Below the pieces are notes generated by a model. It was given only the letters and a program-made list of their open reading frames with translations. It had not been told where the DNA came from and searched no databases. The position numbers and the translations under genes were made by a program. From Streptomyces sp. WAC05374 (lineage in GTDB: Bacteria; Actinomycetota; Actinomycetes; Streptomycetales; Streptomycetaceae): a DNA stretch of 64,000 nucleotides. Each line of letters begins with the position of its first letter. The stretch's first letter is position 1. The stretch is from NCBI RefSeq assembly GCF_004353505.1, contig NZ_SMNQ01000001.1:682001-746000 (forward strand). The letters run 5' to 3'. Below, piece after piece: positions 50,264-58,654 of the stretch.

Positions 50264-51486
50264 CGCCCGCCATGTCCGCGACCGCCCCTGCCCCCGCCCC
50301 TGCCCCTGCCCACGAGCCCGGTGCGCCGCTGCGCGCGGCGCGGGACGTCGCGGAGGACCTCGCCGCCGATGCGGTCACCCGCGACCGGGCGGGCAGGCCG
50401 CCCGCCGACGAGGTGGCCCGGCTGCGCGATGCCGGGCTGCTCGCGGCCCTCGTCCCCCCGGGCCGTGCCCACGGTGTCGACTGGCGCACCGGCTGCGCCG
50501 CCGTCCGGGAGATCGCCACGGCGGACAGCTCCGTGGGCGAGCTGCTCGCCCGCCACTACGTGCACGCCTGGAGCGGACGCTTCTACGGCACACCGCACCG
50601 CGCGGGCGCGCTGGAACGGGACACCGCACGCGGCCAGTTGCTGATGGCCGGCCGCGTGCTCGGCACCGCCCCGGACGGCGGCGGGCGCGACCTCACGCTG
50701 ACCCCGCTCGACTCCGGCCACCTCCTCACCGGATGCCGTCCGGTGGACACGGCCGTGACCGTCGCCGACCGGTTCGTCGTGGACGCGCTGTGCGCCGTGA
50801 CGGGCGAGGTCCTGGTGGTGCGGGTGCCCTCCGACCACCCGGGGGTGTCCGTCGAACCGGCCCGGGACCGGCTCGGCCAACGGGTCGCCGGCGCGGGCAC
50901 CGTGGCCTTCGACCGGGTGGCCGTCGCACCCGCGCAGGTCCTCGGCCCCCGGCCGTACGACGAGGAGTCGACCGCGCCCTTCACCGCGCTCGCCGGCCCC
51001 GCACTCCGGCTCGCCCTGTGTCACGTCGGCCTGGGCATCGCCGAGGGAGCCCTGTCGGAGGCCCGCGACGCCGGCAGGACCACGCCCGCGGTCCTGCCGG
51101 ACCGGCCGGTGGCACCGGCCGACCACGGCCGGCTGCCCGTCAGGGACCCGGACGTCCTCCTCGCGTACGGGGAACTGGCCTCCGCTGCCCGGACGGCGGC
51201 CGCTGTCGTCGAACGGGCGACGGACGCCATGGCCAGGGCCCTCGAAGCCGGGCGGCACCTCGACCCGGACGAGCCCGCCGATGTCGCGGCCCTCGTCGCC
51301 ACGGCCGAGACCGTCACGGCCGACGCCGCACTGCGCGTCACCACCCGGGTGCTGGAGCTGGCCGACGCGCCGGGCCTCGACCGGTTCTGGCGCAACGCCC
51401 GCGTGCTGACGGCCCACCGCTCCGCGGCCCACCGGCTCCGTGACATCGGCGAGCACTACCTCAACGGGGCGTACCGCTTGGCTTGA
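50260..51486 (+). CDS. Acyl-CoA dehydrogenase-fold flavoenzyme, SfnB/DszC-like sulfur acquisition oxidoreductase
   Basis: ATG at 50260 (MTPAMSATAPAPAP) gives 408 residues. After a Pro/Ala tail the fold is clear: helical N-domain (ARDVAEDLAADAVTRDRAGRPPADEVARLRDAGLL), the substrate/FMN region ATADSSVGELLARHYVHAWS, the beta domain (GHLLTGCRPVDTAVTVADRFVVDAL) and the C-terminal helical bundle ending WRNARVLTAHRSAAHRLRDIGEHYLNG. The final Arg-rich helix is typical of DszC/SfnB monooxygenases, which use reduced FMN to oxidise dimethyl sulfone or sulfur heterocycles. The context (Rrf2, TauE/SafE) supports a sulfur role. The 3' end overlaps the convergent gene by 26 bases. Confidence 0.85.
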   Translation: MTPAMSATAPAPAPAPAHEPGAPLRAARDVAEDLAADAVTRDRAGRPPADEVARLRDAGLLAALVPPGRAHGVDWRTGCAAVREIATADSSVGELLARHYVHAWSGRFYGTPHRAGALERDTARGQLLMAGRVLGTAPDGGGRDLTLTPLDSGHLLTGCRPVDTAVTVADRFVVDALCAVTGEVLVVRVPSDHPGVSVEPARDRLGQRVAGAGTVAFDRVAVAPAQVLGPRPYDEESTAPFTALAGPALRLALCHVGLGIAEGALSEARDAGRTTPAVLPDRPVAPADHGRLPVRDPDVLLAYGELASAARTAAAVVERATDAMARALEAGRHLDPDEPADVAALVATAETVTADAALRVTTRVLELADAPGLDRFWRNARVLTAHRSAAHRLRDIGEHYLNGAYRLA

Positions 51487-52219
51487 GGACGCACTCGCCG
51501 CACAGACCGCCGCCACGGACGCGGTAGTAGAGGCAGCAGCTCCGGCGGCGGTACGTGAGCGGACGGGGCGTGAACGCCCCGGCGCCCGCCAGCGGCTCCC
51601 GGGCCAGGAGGCCGGCGACCAGCGGCAGTGGCGGGCACGGGGCGTCGGGGGCATGGGTGGTGAGCACCCGCAGGGCACCGATGAGGGCGGCGGCGGCGTT
51701 GCCGCGCAGCACGTGCGGGGACAGCCCGCAGTGTGCGCGCAACGCGTCGCCCAGCGGCTGGAGGTGGCGTACGACGACGGTCTCGTGCAGCGCCCCGGGA
51801 AGGTCGCCGCCCGCCGGGGCCGACAGCGCCGGCACCTCGGGCAGCCACAGGTCGACCGGGCCGGACTCGGGCGTACTCCACCACACGCGGTCGGGCGCGA
51901 GACCGGGCGCCCGGCCGGTGAGCGCGGCGACGGCCAGCGTGACCGACCACAGGCGGGCGGCCGTGCCGATGTGGAGGGTGGACGCGGCCACCCGGCGCTG
52001 TCCGGTGCCGAGCCGCCGCCCCACCTCCGCGACGTACGCGCCCAGCGCCCCGTCCCGGTCGGCGTACAGGTCGGTGAGCGGCCGGAAGCGCGCGGCGTCG
52101 GGGCGCGGCCCGCAGGTGACGGCGAAGTAGGGGCCGATGGCCCGGACCCGTGCGAGGACATCGGGGGCGGGGTCGCCGTCCGGCGCTCCGTCACACACAC
52201 GCGGGCACACGGGTGCCAC
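51461..52219 (-). CDS. FhuF-like (2Fe-2S) protein, siderophore-iron reductase type
   Basis: The start is taken as GTG at 52219 (VAPVCPRVCDGAPDG), as the frame further upstream enters the riboswitch promoter region; other GTG codons nearby are possible. The 252-residue protein has the FhuF-type body (LTDLYADRDGALGAYVAEVGRRLGTGQRRVAASTLHIG). Its C-terminal cysteine motif RRSCCLYYRVRGGGLCGECVL (C-C-x10-C-x2-C) binds the [2Fe-2S] cluster. Such proteins reduce ferric siderophores in the cytoplasm. It lies next to a cobalamin-type uptake system on the opposite strand. No iron box is visible upstream. Confidence 0.8.
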   Translation of the reverse strand: MAPVCPRVCDGAPDGDPAPDVLARVRAIGPYFAVTCGPRPDAARFRPLTDLYADRDGALGAYVAEVGRRLGTGQRRVAASTLHIGTAARLWSVTLAVAALTGRAPGLAPDRVWWSTPESGPVDLWLPEVPALSAPAGGDLPGALHETVVVRHLQPLGDALRAHCGLSPHVLRGNAAAALIGALRVLTTHAPDAPCPPLPLVAGLLAREPLAGAGAFTPRPLTYRRRSCCLYYRVRGGGLCGECVLKPSGTPR

Positions 52220-52479
52220 CGTCCTCTCGGCCGTGGGGTCGACGGCAGCATTCCAGAGGCGTCGCGCCACGCGCCAGGTCCCGCCCTGTGTCACCGGCCA
52301 CAACAGGACAACGCCCCGGCAGCGGCATGCGAGGAGGGCCGCGTCGCCGGGACCGCGCGGCGAAGACCCGGGACCCGGGGCCGGACGGACGCGGCACCGG
52401 ACGGTCGGGGCGCGGACGACGTCCCCGGAGCGCACGATTCCGGCCATGCGCCCTTTTGACCGTCATCGACGGAAACGTA

Positions 52480-52665
52480 GTATCACCTGGTCATCACCGC
52501 GACGGGAGACAGGAAGCCGGTGCGATTCCGGCACGGTCCCGCCACTGTGACCGGGGAGTGGAACCCTTCGAGAAGGCCACTGCGCACCACGCGCGGGAAG
52601 GCGGGGGGAACGTCGATCCGGGAGTCAGGACACTGGCCTGTCGCGGGCCCGTTCCGAGGAGCGCG
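52480..52665 (+). ncRNA. Cobalamin riboswitch
   Basis: The leader contains the AdoCbl aptamer elements in order: GACGGGAGACAGGAAGCCGGTG (52500-52521), CACGGTCCCGCCACTGTGAC, GGGGAGTGG, then GCCACTGCG, GGGAAGGCGGGG and GAGTCAGGACACTGGCC. The boxes CCGCCACTGT and AGTCAGGACACTGGC are diagnostic. It lies 20 bases upstream of the ribosome site of the ABC uptake operon, so cobalamin represses uptake. The limits are approximate. Confidence 0.92.
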
Positions 52666-52685
52666 GACTCCCCAGGAGGCTTTAC

Positions 52686-53735
52686 GTGTACGACGGCACG
52701 CCCCGTCCTTCTTCCCCCTCCCCCGCCCGGACCCGTCCCCGCCGCCGTGCCCCGCGCGCCGTGGCGGTGGCCCTCGCCCTGTCCGTGGCCCTGCTCGCGG
52801 GCTGCGGCTCGCCCGAGCGGGCCGCCGGTGACCGGAAGGCCGCCGCGCCGTCCGGCGCGGGCTTCCCGGTCACCATCGACAACTGCGGCACCCGCACCAC
52901 GTACGACAGGCCGCCCTCCCGGGTGGTCACCATCCACCAGCATCCGGCGGAGCTGATGCTGGCGCTCGGGCTCAAGGACCGGATGGTCGGCACCGCCTTC
53001 CCCGACTCCGCCGTCCTGCCCCCGCTCAGGAAGGACTTCGAGGCCGTCCCGGAACTGGCGGAGAAGGAACCGTCCTTCGAGACCGTGCTGGAGGCCGAGC
53101 CGGACTTCGTCTACGGCGGTTACGGCAGTGCGTTCGCCGACAACGAGGGCCGCTCCCGCAAGGCGTTCGCCGACGCGGGCATCGACACCTACCTCAACCG
53201 CGAGTACTGCGGCAAGAAGCAGGTGTCCATGCAGGACACCTACGACGAGATCCGCACCATCGGCGCGGTGTTCGGCGTACGCGACCGGGCCGACCGGCTG
53301 GTCGCCGACCTGCGGGGACGCATCGCCAGGACGGCCGAGGCCGTGAAGGGCGCGCCCGCCGTACCGGTGTTCGTCTACGACAGCGGCGACAAGTCGGCGT
53401 TCACGGCCGGAGGCAAGAGCCTCGGCACCGAGATCATCCGGCTGGCGGGCGGGCGGAACGTCTTCGCCGACCTGGACGAGGTCTTCGGCGACGCCTCCTG
53501 GGAGCAGGTCGTGGCCCGCAGGCCCGAGGTCATCGCCATCTACGACTACGCGGGCGCCGGGAGCGTGGAGCAGAAGAAGAGGTTCCTGCTCTCCCAGCCG
53601 GCCCTCGCGGACGTCCCGGCCGTGAAGAACAAGCGGTTCGTGGTGCTGCCGCTGACCGCGACGCTGGTCGGGGTACGGCCGCCGTACGCCGTCGAGGACC
53701 TGGCCCGCGGGCTGCACCCGGAGAGGTTCCGGTGA
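52686..53735 (+). CDS. ABC transporter substrate-binding lipoprotein, corrinoid/siderophore (FepB/BtuF) type
   Basis: GTG at 52686 with AGGAGG upstream gives 349 residues. A basic Pro/Ser/Arg tail and a lipoprotein signal end in LLAGCGS. The TroA-like fold shows the family motifs TIDNCGTRTTYDRPPSRVVTIHQHPAELMLALG, EAEPDFVYGGYG and KSLGTEIIRLAGGRNVF. Regulation by a cobalamin riboswitch favours cobalamin or another corrinoid as ligand. Automated annotation often calls this family F420-0 transporter; that function is unproven. It is followed by permease and ATPase with overlapping codons. Confidence 0.9.
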   Translation: MYDGTPRPSSPSPARTRPRRRAPRAVAVALALSVALLAGCGSPERAAGDRKAAAPSGAGFPVTIDNCGTRTTYDRPPSRVVTIHQHPAELMLALGLKDRMVGTAFPDSAVLPPLRKDFEAVPELAEKEPSFETVLEAEPDFVYGGYGSAFADNEGRSRKAFADAGIDTYLNREYCGKKQVSMQDTYDEIRTIGAVFGVRDRADRLVADLRGRIARTAEAVKGAPAVPVFVYDSGDKSAFTAGGKSLGTEIIRLAGGRNVFADLDEVFGDASWEQVVARRPEVIAIYDYAGAGSVEQKKRFLLSQPALADVPAVKNKRFVVLPLTATLVGVRPPYAVEDLARGLHPERFR

Positions 53736-54847
53736 CGGCACCGGCGAAGACCGCGCCCCCCGCCGCGCCCGGGGTGCCACGCACCGGTGGCGGGGAGCGG
53801 GGGCGCCGGCCGGCGTTCGCCGTGACGCTGGTGGCGCTCGGCGCCCTCCTCCTGGTGTCGGTCACGGCTGGCATGGCCATCGGTTCGGTGCACGTGCCAC
53901 CCGGTCAGGTGTGGGGCATCGTGACGCACGCGCTGGGCGCCGACTGGTCGGAGCCCGTGTGGTCCCGCGCGCGCGAGACGATCGTGCTGGACGTACGGGC
54001 GCCGCGCGTGCTGCTCGGGGCGGTGACGGGGGCCGGGCTCGCGGTGGTGGGCACGGCCATGCAGGCGCTGGTGCGCAACCCGCTCGCCGAGCCGTACCTG
54101 CTGGGCGTGTCCTCGGGCGCCTCCCTGGGCGCGGTGGCGGTCATCGTCTTCGGGGTGAGCCTGCTGGGGCCGGTGTCGCTGTCGGTGGCCGCGTTCGCCG
54201 GGTCCCTGCTCACCCTGCTGCTCGTCTACAGCACGGCGCGGGCCGGCGGGCGGATCACCTCGGTGCGGCTGGTGCTGTCGGGCGTGGCTGTGGGCGCGGT
54301 GCTCACGGCCGTGGTGGACCTGCTGCTGCTCACCTCCGACGGGGGCAACGAGGCGCGTGCCGTGCTCGCCTGGACGCTGGGCGGCCTCGGTGGTGTCCAG
54401 TGGGGCACGCTGTGGCTGCCGGCCGCCGCGCTGCTGGCCGGCATCGCCGTGCTGCTGGTGCAGGCCCGTGCGCTGAACCTGCTGCTGACGGGTGAGGAGG
54501 CGGCCACCACGATGGGGTTGGACGTGGCACGGTTCAGGGCCCGGATGTTCGTGCTGCTGTCGCTGGTCACCGGCGTGCTGGTGGCGGCGGCCGGGCCGAT
54601 CGGCTTCGTCGGCCTGATGCTGCCGCACATCGTGCGCCTCTTCGTGGGCGGGGACCACCGCCGGGTGCTGCCGGCGGCCGCGCTGGCCGGAGCGGTGTTC
54701 CTGGTCTGGGCCGACATCGCCGCCCGTACGGTCATGGCGCCGATGGAGATTCCCGTCGGTGTCCTGACGGCGCTGTGCGGCGGGCCGTTCTTCCTGTGGC
54801 TGATGCGCCGGGACGCCCGGCGGGACACCGACCGAGGAGTGGGATGA
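53732..54847 (+). CDS. FecCD-family ABC permease
   Basis: GTG at 53732 overlaps the upstream stop (GTGA). The 371-residue protein has about ten membrane helices. It has the family motifs RAPRVLLGAVTGAGLAVVGTAMQALVRNPLAEPYLLGVSSGASLGA, the coupling-helix region AATTMGLDVARFRARMF and GPIGFVGLMLPHIVRLFVGGDHRRVLP. It forms the homodimeric channel for the corrinoid/siderophore-type substrate delivered by the lipoprotein. Confidence 0.93.
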   Translation: MTAPAKTAPPAAPGVPRTGGGERGRRPAFAVTLVALGALLLVSVTAGMAIGSVHVPPGQVWGIVTHALGADWSEPVWSRARETIVLDVRAPRVLLGAVTGAGLAVVGTAMQALVRNPLAEPYLLGVSSGASLGAVAVIVFGVSLLGPVSLSVAAFAGSLLTLLLVYSTARAGGRITSVRLVLSGVAVGAVLTAVVDLLLLTSDGGNEARAVLAWTLGGLGGVQWGTLWLPAAALLAGIAVLLVQARALNLLLTGEEAATTMGLDVARFRARMFVLLSLVTGVLVAAAGPIGFVGLMLPHIVRLFVGGDHRRVLPAAALAGAVFLVWADIAARTVMAPMEIPVGVLTALCGGPFFLWLMRRDARRDTDRGVG

Positions 54848-55653
54848 GCGCGAGCGAGCTCACCGTCGAGGGCGTCACGCTCAGCGCCGGGGCGCGGCTC
54901 CTGGTGCGGGACGTGTCGCTGACGGCCCGGCCGGGTGAGGTGGTCGGCCTGGTCGGCCCCAACGGCAGCGGCAAGTCCAGCCTGTTGCGGGCGGTCTACC
55001 GCGTGCTGCGTCCGGACTCCGGGTGCGTACGGGTGGACGGGACGGACGTCCGGTCGCTGCCGGTGCGGCGGCTGGCCCGTACGCTGGCCGCCGTGGTGCA
55101 GGACCCGGGCGCGGGTTTCGACCTGACCGTGCGGGAGGTCGTCGCGATGGGGCGTAGCCCGCACAAGCGGCTGCTGGACGGCGACACCGCGCAGGACGCC
55201 CGGCTGATCGCGTCGGCCCTCGCCTCGGTGGACGCCACCGGCCTGGCGGACCGTCTCTTCGACCGCCTCTCGGGGGGCGAGCGGCAGCGGGTGCTGATCG
55301 CCCGCGCCCTGGCCCAGCAGCCCGCCCTGCTGGTGCTCGACGAGCCGACCAACCACCTGGACGTCCGGCACCAGTTGGAGGTGCTCGGCGTCCTGCGGCG
55401 GCTCCCGGCCACGGTCCTGGTGGCGCTGCACGACCTGAACCTCGCCGCCTACTACTGCGACCGCCTCCACGTCCTGCGCGACGGCGAGGTCCACGCGTCC
55501 GGACCGCCCGCCGAGGTGCTCACCGCGCGGTTGCTCGCCGAGGTGTACGGGGTGGCGGGCGAGGTGGCGGTCCATCCGCGCACGGGCGCGCCGCAGGTGA
55601 CGTTCCTGCCCGGGGACAGGGACGGGACGGCGGTGGATCGCTCCGCGCCGTGA
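54844..55653 (+). CDS. ABC transporter ATP-binding protein (FepC/BtuD type)
   Basis: ATG at 54844 overlaps the permease stop (ATGA). The 269-residue protein has Walker A GPNGSGKSS, Q-loop VVQDPGAGFDLTV, signature LSGGERQRVLIARAL, Walker B LLVLDEPTNHLD and the switch His in VALHDLNLAAYYC. It drives uptake through the FecCD permease. The operon ends here; no corrinoid-modifying gene follows. Confidence 0.95.
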   Translation: MSASELTVEGVTLSAGARLLVRDVSLTARPGEVVGLVGPNGSGKSSLLRAVYRVLRPDSGCVRVDGTDVRSLPVRRLARTLAAVVQDPGAGFDLTVREVVAMGRSPHKRLLDGDTAQDARLIASALASVDATGLADRLFDRLSGGERQRVLIARALAQQPALLVLDEPTNHLDVRHQLEVLGVLRRLPATVLVALHDLNLAAYYCDRLHVLRDGEVHASGPPAEVLTARLLAEVYGVAGEVAVHPRTGAPQVTFLPGDRDGTAVDRSAP

Positions 55654-55742
55654 CCACGCGGCCATGTGCGCCCCTCGGGCGCGCCCGGCGCACTTCCACG
55701 TCCTCCCGGCGGGGAATCGCGAGCCCGGCCCGACGGGGGAAT

Positions 55743-55759
55743 GATCACGATCGGTGATC
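55743..55759. promoter_or_regulatory. Inverted repeat upstream of the MpaB/Lcp-type gene
   Basis: GATCAC-GATCG-GTGATC is a perfect 6-bp-arm repeat 92 bases before the start, in a short A/T-richer patch. It is a likely operator for an unlinked regulator. Confidence 0.45.
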
Positions 55760-55851
55760 TTGCCCCGCGGCCGGTCGGTCCCACCGGCGCACCGTCATGC
55801 CCCGGGCCGGATCAGCCACCCCCACCGATGGACGAGGAAGGGAGTGTCACC

Positions 55852-57006
55852 GTGGCATTGACGAAGGAAACGGTCGCGGCCGAGCTGGACGCCGCGAGCA
55901 AGGTCGGGGACCCGGCCGCCGACGCGCTGGTGTCGGAGCTGATCGAGAACCGGGAAATCGACGGCGTCAACCAGCTCTTCCGCACCATCAACACGCTGGG
56001 TCCCGGCCAGGACCGCTCGCACCTGCCGCAGCGGCTGGCGCGGTTCCTGGACGAGGCCGAGGCGGAGCCGCCGGGCTGGACCGAGGCGGACGTCAGGGCC
56101 GCGGAGGGGTTCTTCGCCCACCACCACGGCGAAGTGTCCATGCTCCAGGGCACGGTGGGCCTGATCGGCACCTACCTCTCCCCCACGGGCGCCTTCACCC
56201 TGCGGTCCACCGGCCGCCTCGGCGGGGTGAAGGGCCCGGGCCGGCGGCTGTCCCAGTCCTCGCGGCTCTTCATCGACATGGGCAACAAGAACGCACTGCG
56301 GGACGGGACCCTGGCCGCCACCGTGACCAAGGTGCGCCTGGTGCACGCCTCGGTGCGGCAACTGCACAACAAGAGCGGTGAGTGGGACTACGAGACGTGG
56401 GGGGAGCCGGTCTCGCAGAAGTACACCACCGGGGCCGCCTGCGTCTTCAGCGTCCAGATCCTCGAGGCCATGAAGAACCTCGGCATCGACGTCTCCAAGG
56501 AGGACGCCCACGGTTTCATGTGCGCCTGGCACTACGTGAACCACTACCTCGGCACACCCGACAAGTGGCTCCTGCCCAAGGACGTCGGCATCGTCCGGGA
56601 CCTGTGGCAGCAGGAACGCGCCCGTGAGTGGCAGAAGACCGACGACGGCGTCTTCATGACCGCCCAGGCCGTCAAGTTCTACCGCGAACTGCTCCCCCCG
56701 GCGGTCAGTGACGCGTTCATCGCCGTCATCCGCGTCGGCCTCGGCGACACCTACGCCGACATGGCGGGCGTCCCCAAGAGCCCGATCGACATCCCCGCCA
56801 AGCCCCTCGCCGAGGGCCACGAGGTCGTCAGCGGCATCGGTGGCGGGCTCCTCGGCGGCACCGCCAAAAAGACGGTCGGCGTGAACCCCTACAAGGAGGT
56901 CCTCGGCACCGCCTCCAAGCACTTCAACGAGATCGAGAGGTACGCGCTGACGCACGACAAGGACGACCAGCCGCAGATGCACCAGGAGCTCGGCGACGAC
57001 CGCTGA
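55852..57006 (+). CDS. MpaB/latex-clearing-protein-type heme oxygenase (DUF2236)
   Basis: The chosen start is GTG at 55852 because AAGGGAG lies eight bases before it; ATG at 55828 and longer frames lack a site. The 384-residue helical protein has the family motif VRLVHASVRQL, whose His is the expected heme ligand. YLSPTGAFTLRSTGRLGGVKGPGRRL precedes it and YTTGAACVFSVQILEAMKNLGI follows. Rubber oxygenase Lcp and fungal MpaB' share this fold and cleave polyprenyl double bonds. There is no Tat signal, unlike secreted Lcp, so an intracellular terpenoid or lipid substrate is more likely. Confidence 0.82.
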   Translation: MALTKETVAAELDAASKVGDPAADALVSELIENREIDGVNQLFRTINTLGPGQDRSHLPQRLARFLDEAEAEPPGWTEADVRAAEGFFAHHHGEVSMLQGTVGLIGTYLSPTGAFTLRSTGRLGGVKGPGRRLSQSSRLFIDMGNKNALRDGTLAATVTKVRLVHASVRQLHNKSGEWDYETWGEPVSQKYTTGAACVFSVQILEAMKNLGIDVSKEDAHGFMCAWHYVNHYLGTPDKWLLPKDVGIVRDLWQQERAREWQKTDDGVFMTAQAVKFYRELLPPAVSDAFIAVIRVGLGDTYADMAGVPKSPIDIPAKPLAEGHEVVSGIGGGLLGGTAKKTVGVNPYKEVLGTASKHFNEIERYALTHDKDDQPQMHQELGDDR

Positions 57007-57102
57007 CCCTCCGTCCCACCCCACCGGCCGGGAGCCCCGGGCGACGCCCCCACGTCGTACGGGGTTCCCCACCCCCTCGCGAGGAGGGCCGGTACGCGGT
57101 CC

Positions 57103-58221
57103 TCAGCCGCCCGCGCCGGGCGACCCGGCCAGGTGGTGGGCGAGCGCCCGGTGCGGGTCGGGCGCACCGTCGCCGCACGCGGGGTCGGCGTGCACCAGGA
57201 CCGCGGTCAGCCTCGGCACGGCGTGCAGCAGGGCGTGCTCCGCCTCCACGGCGATGTCGTGCGCCTGTCGCACCGTCAGATCGGCGTCCACCACGACCGC
57301 CACCTCGCCGCGCAGCCGGTGCCCGATCCACCGCAGCCGCAGCTCCCCGACGCCCCGGACGCCCCCGACCCCGAGCAGTGCCCGCTCGGCGCGGTCGATC
57401 AGCGCCGGGTCCACCGCGTCCATCACCCGGCGGAAGACCTCCCGGGCGGCGTCCCGCAGCACCAGCAGGATCGCCCCCGTGATCAGCAGGCCCACCACCG
57501 GGTCCGCCAGGCGCCAACCCAGTGCCGCGCCGCCCGCGCTCAGCAGCACCGCCAGCGAGGTGAACCCGTCGGTGCGGGCGTGCAGGCCGTCGGCGACGAG
57601 CGCGGCCGAGCCGATCGCCCGGCCGACACGGATGCGGTAGCGCGCCACCCACTCGTTGCCGAGGAACCCGACGACGGCCGCGGCGGCGACGGCGGGGACA
57701 TGGCTCATGTCACGCGGATCGAGGAGCCGGTCGACCGCGCTCCACGCGGCGAAGCCGGCGGAGGCGGCGATGGTGAGGACGATGACGATGCCCGCGAGGT
57801 CCTCCGCCCGCCCGTAGCCGTAGGTGAAGCGGCGGGTCGCCGCGCGTCGCCCCAGGACGAAGGCGACACCGAGCGGCACCGCGGTCAGGGCGTCCGCCGC
57901 GTTGTGCACGGTGTCCCCCAGCAGGGCGACGGAGCCGGACAGGACGACCACCACGGCCTGCACGACGGCCGTCGCCCCGAGCACGGCCAGCGACGTCCAC
58001 AGCGCCCGCATGCCGCGCGCGGAGGACTCCAGCGCCGTGTCGACCTTGTCGGCGGCCTCGTGCGAATGCGGGGCGAGCAGGTGCCTCAGCCGGTGCCACC
58101 GGCGGCCATGACCGTGCTCGTGTCCGTGGTGGTGGCCGTGGTGGCCGCCGTCGTGGTGGTGACTGCCATCGTGCGCGTGGCCGTGGCCGTGGTCGTGGTC
58201 GTGGTCGTGGTGGACGCTCAC
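57103..58221 (-). CDS. Cation diffusion facilitator (Zn/Co/Ni efflux)
   Basis: GTG at 58221 with GGAAGGGG upstream gives 372 residues. The first 50 are extremely His-rich (HDHDHDHGHGHAHDGSHHHD), a metal-binding cytoplasmic tail. Six membrane helices follow, with the CDF sites LLGDTVHNAADAL (HxxxD) and LVADGLHARTDGF. The C-terminal cytoplasmic domain has VDADLTVRQAHDIAVEAEHALL. It exports divalent metal in exchange for protons. The divergent ArsR-family gene 60 bases away is its probable repressor. Confidence 0.95.
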   Translation of the reverse strand: MSVHHDHDHDHGHGHAHDGSHHHDGGHHGHHHGHEHGHGRRWHRLRHLLAPHSHEAADKVDTALESSARGMRALWTSLAVLGATAVVQAVVVVLSGSVALLGDTVHNAADALTAVPLGVAFVLGRRAATRRFTYGYGRAEDLAGIVIVLTIAASAGFAAWSAVDRLLDPRDMSHVPAVAAAAVVGFLGNEWVARYRIRVGRAIGSAALVADGLHARTDGFTSLAVLLSAGGAALGWRLADPVVGLLITGAILLVLRDAAREVFRRVMDAVDPALIDRAERALLGVGGVRGVGELRLRWIGHRLRGEVAVVVDADLTVRQAHDIAVEAEHALLHAVPRLTAVLVHADPACGDGAPDPHRALAHHLAGSPGAGG

Positions 58222-58272
58222 CTGGAACCCCTTCCGCCATGGAGGTGGACACGACACGGCCCACACACCCAT

Positions 58273-58291
58273 TATGTGCGTATGAGCGCAC
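58273..58291. promoter_or_regulatory. Metal-regulator operator between CDF and ArsR genes
   Basis: Two adjacent 8-bp direct repeats TATGTGCG and TATGAGCG (58273-58288) also form an inverted repeat GTGCG...CGCAC (58276-58291). The site covers the start codon of the ArsR gene and lies in the CDF promoter region, which fits metal-relieved repression of both. Confidence 0.55.
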
Positions 58292-58641
58292 GCACGCACC
58301 TGTCACCTGCGCATGATGCGCATCCGCGAGACCCGGGCGAGGAACAGCTCGCCCTGGCCGCCGAGCTCCTCGCGCTGCTCGGCGACCGCACCCGCCTGAC
58401 ACTGCTGCACGCGCTGTCCGGCGGCGAGGCCGACGTGAGCACCCTGACCGGAGTGTGCGGCGCGGCCCGCCCCGCCGTCAGCCAGCACCTGGCGCGGCTG
58501 CGCCTCGCCGGACTGGTCACCACGCGCAAGGAGGGCCGCCGGGTGGTCTACGCCCTGCGCGACGGCCACCTGCGCCGCCTCGTCGACGAGGCGCTCAGTC
58601 TCGCGGACCACCGCCTCAGCGGCCGGCCGGCGCACGACTGA
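58282..58641 (+). CDS. ArsR/SmtB-family metal-responsive repressor
   Basis: ATG at 58282 gives 119 residues. The winged helix is at about 45-85 (DVSTLTGVCGAARPAVSQHLARLRLAGLVTTRKEGRRVVYAL). Candidate metal ligands are His residues in the N-terminal tail (H6, H11, H14) and in the last helix (RDGHLRRLVDEAL and ADHRL), an alpha5-type site as in CzrA/NmtR zinc or nickel sensors. The single Cys in GVCGAA is unlikely to be enough for a thiolate site. It is divergent from the CDF exporter over the 58273-58291 repeat. Confidence 0.93.
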   Translation: MSARTHLSPAHDAHPRDPGEEQLALAAELLALLGDRTRLTLLHALSGGEADVSTLTGVCGAARPAVSQHLARLRLAGLVTTRKEGRRVVYALRDGHLRRLVDEALSLADHRLSGRPAHD

Positions 58642-58654
58642 GGCGCCGCCCGCG

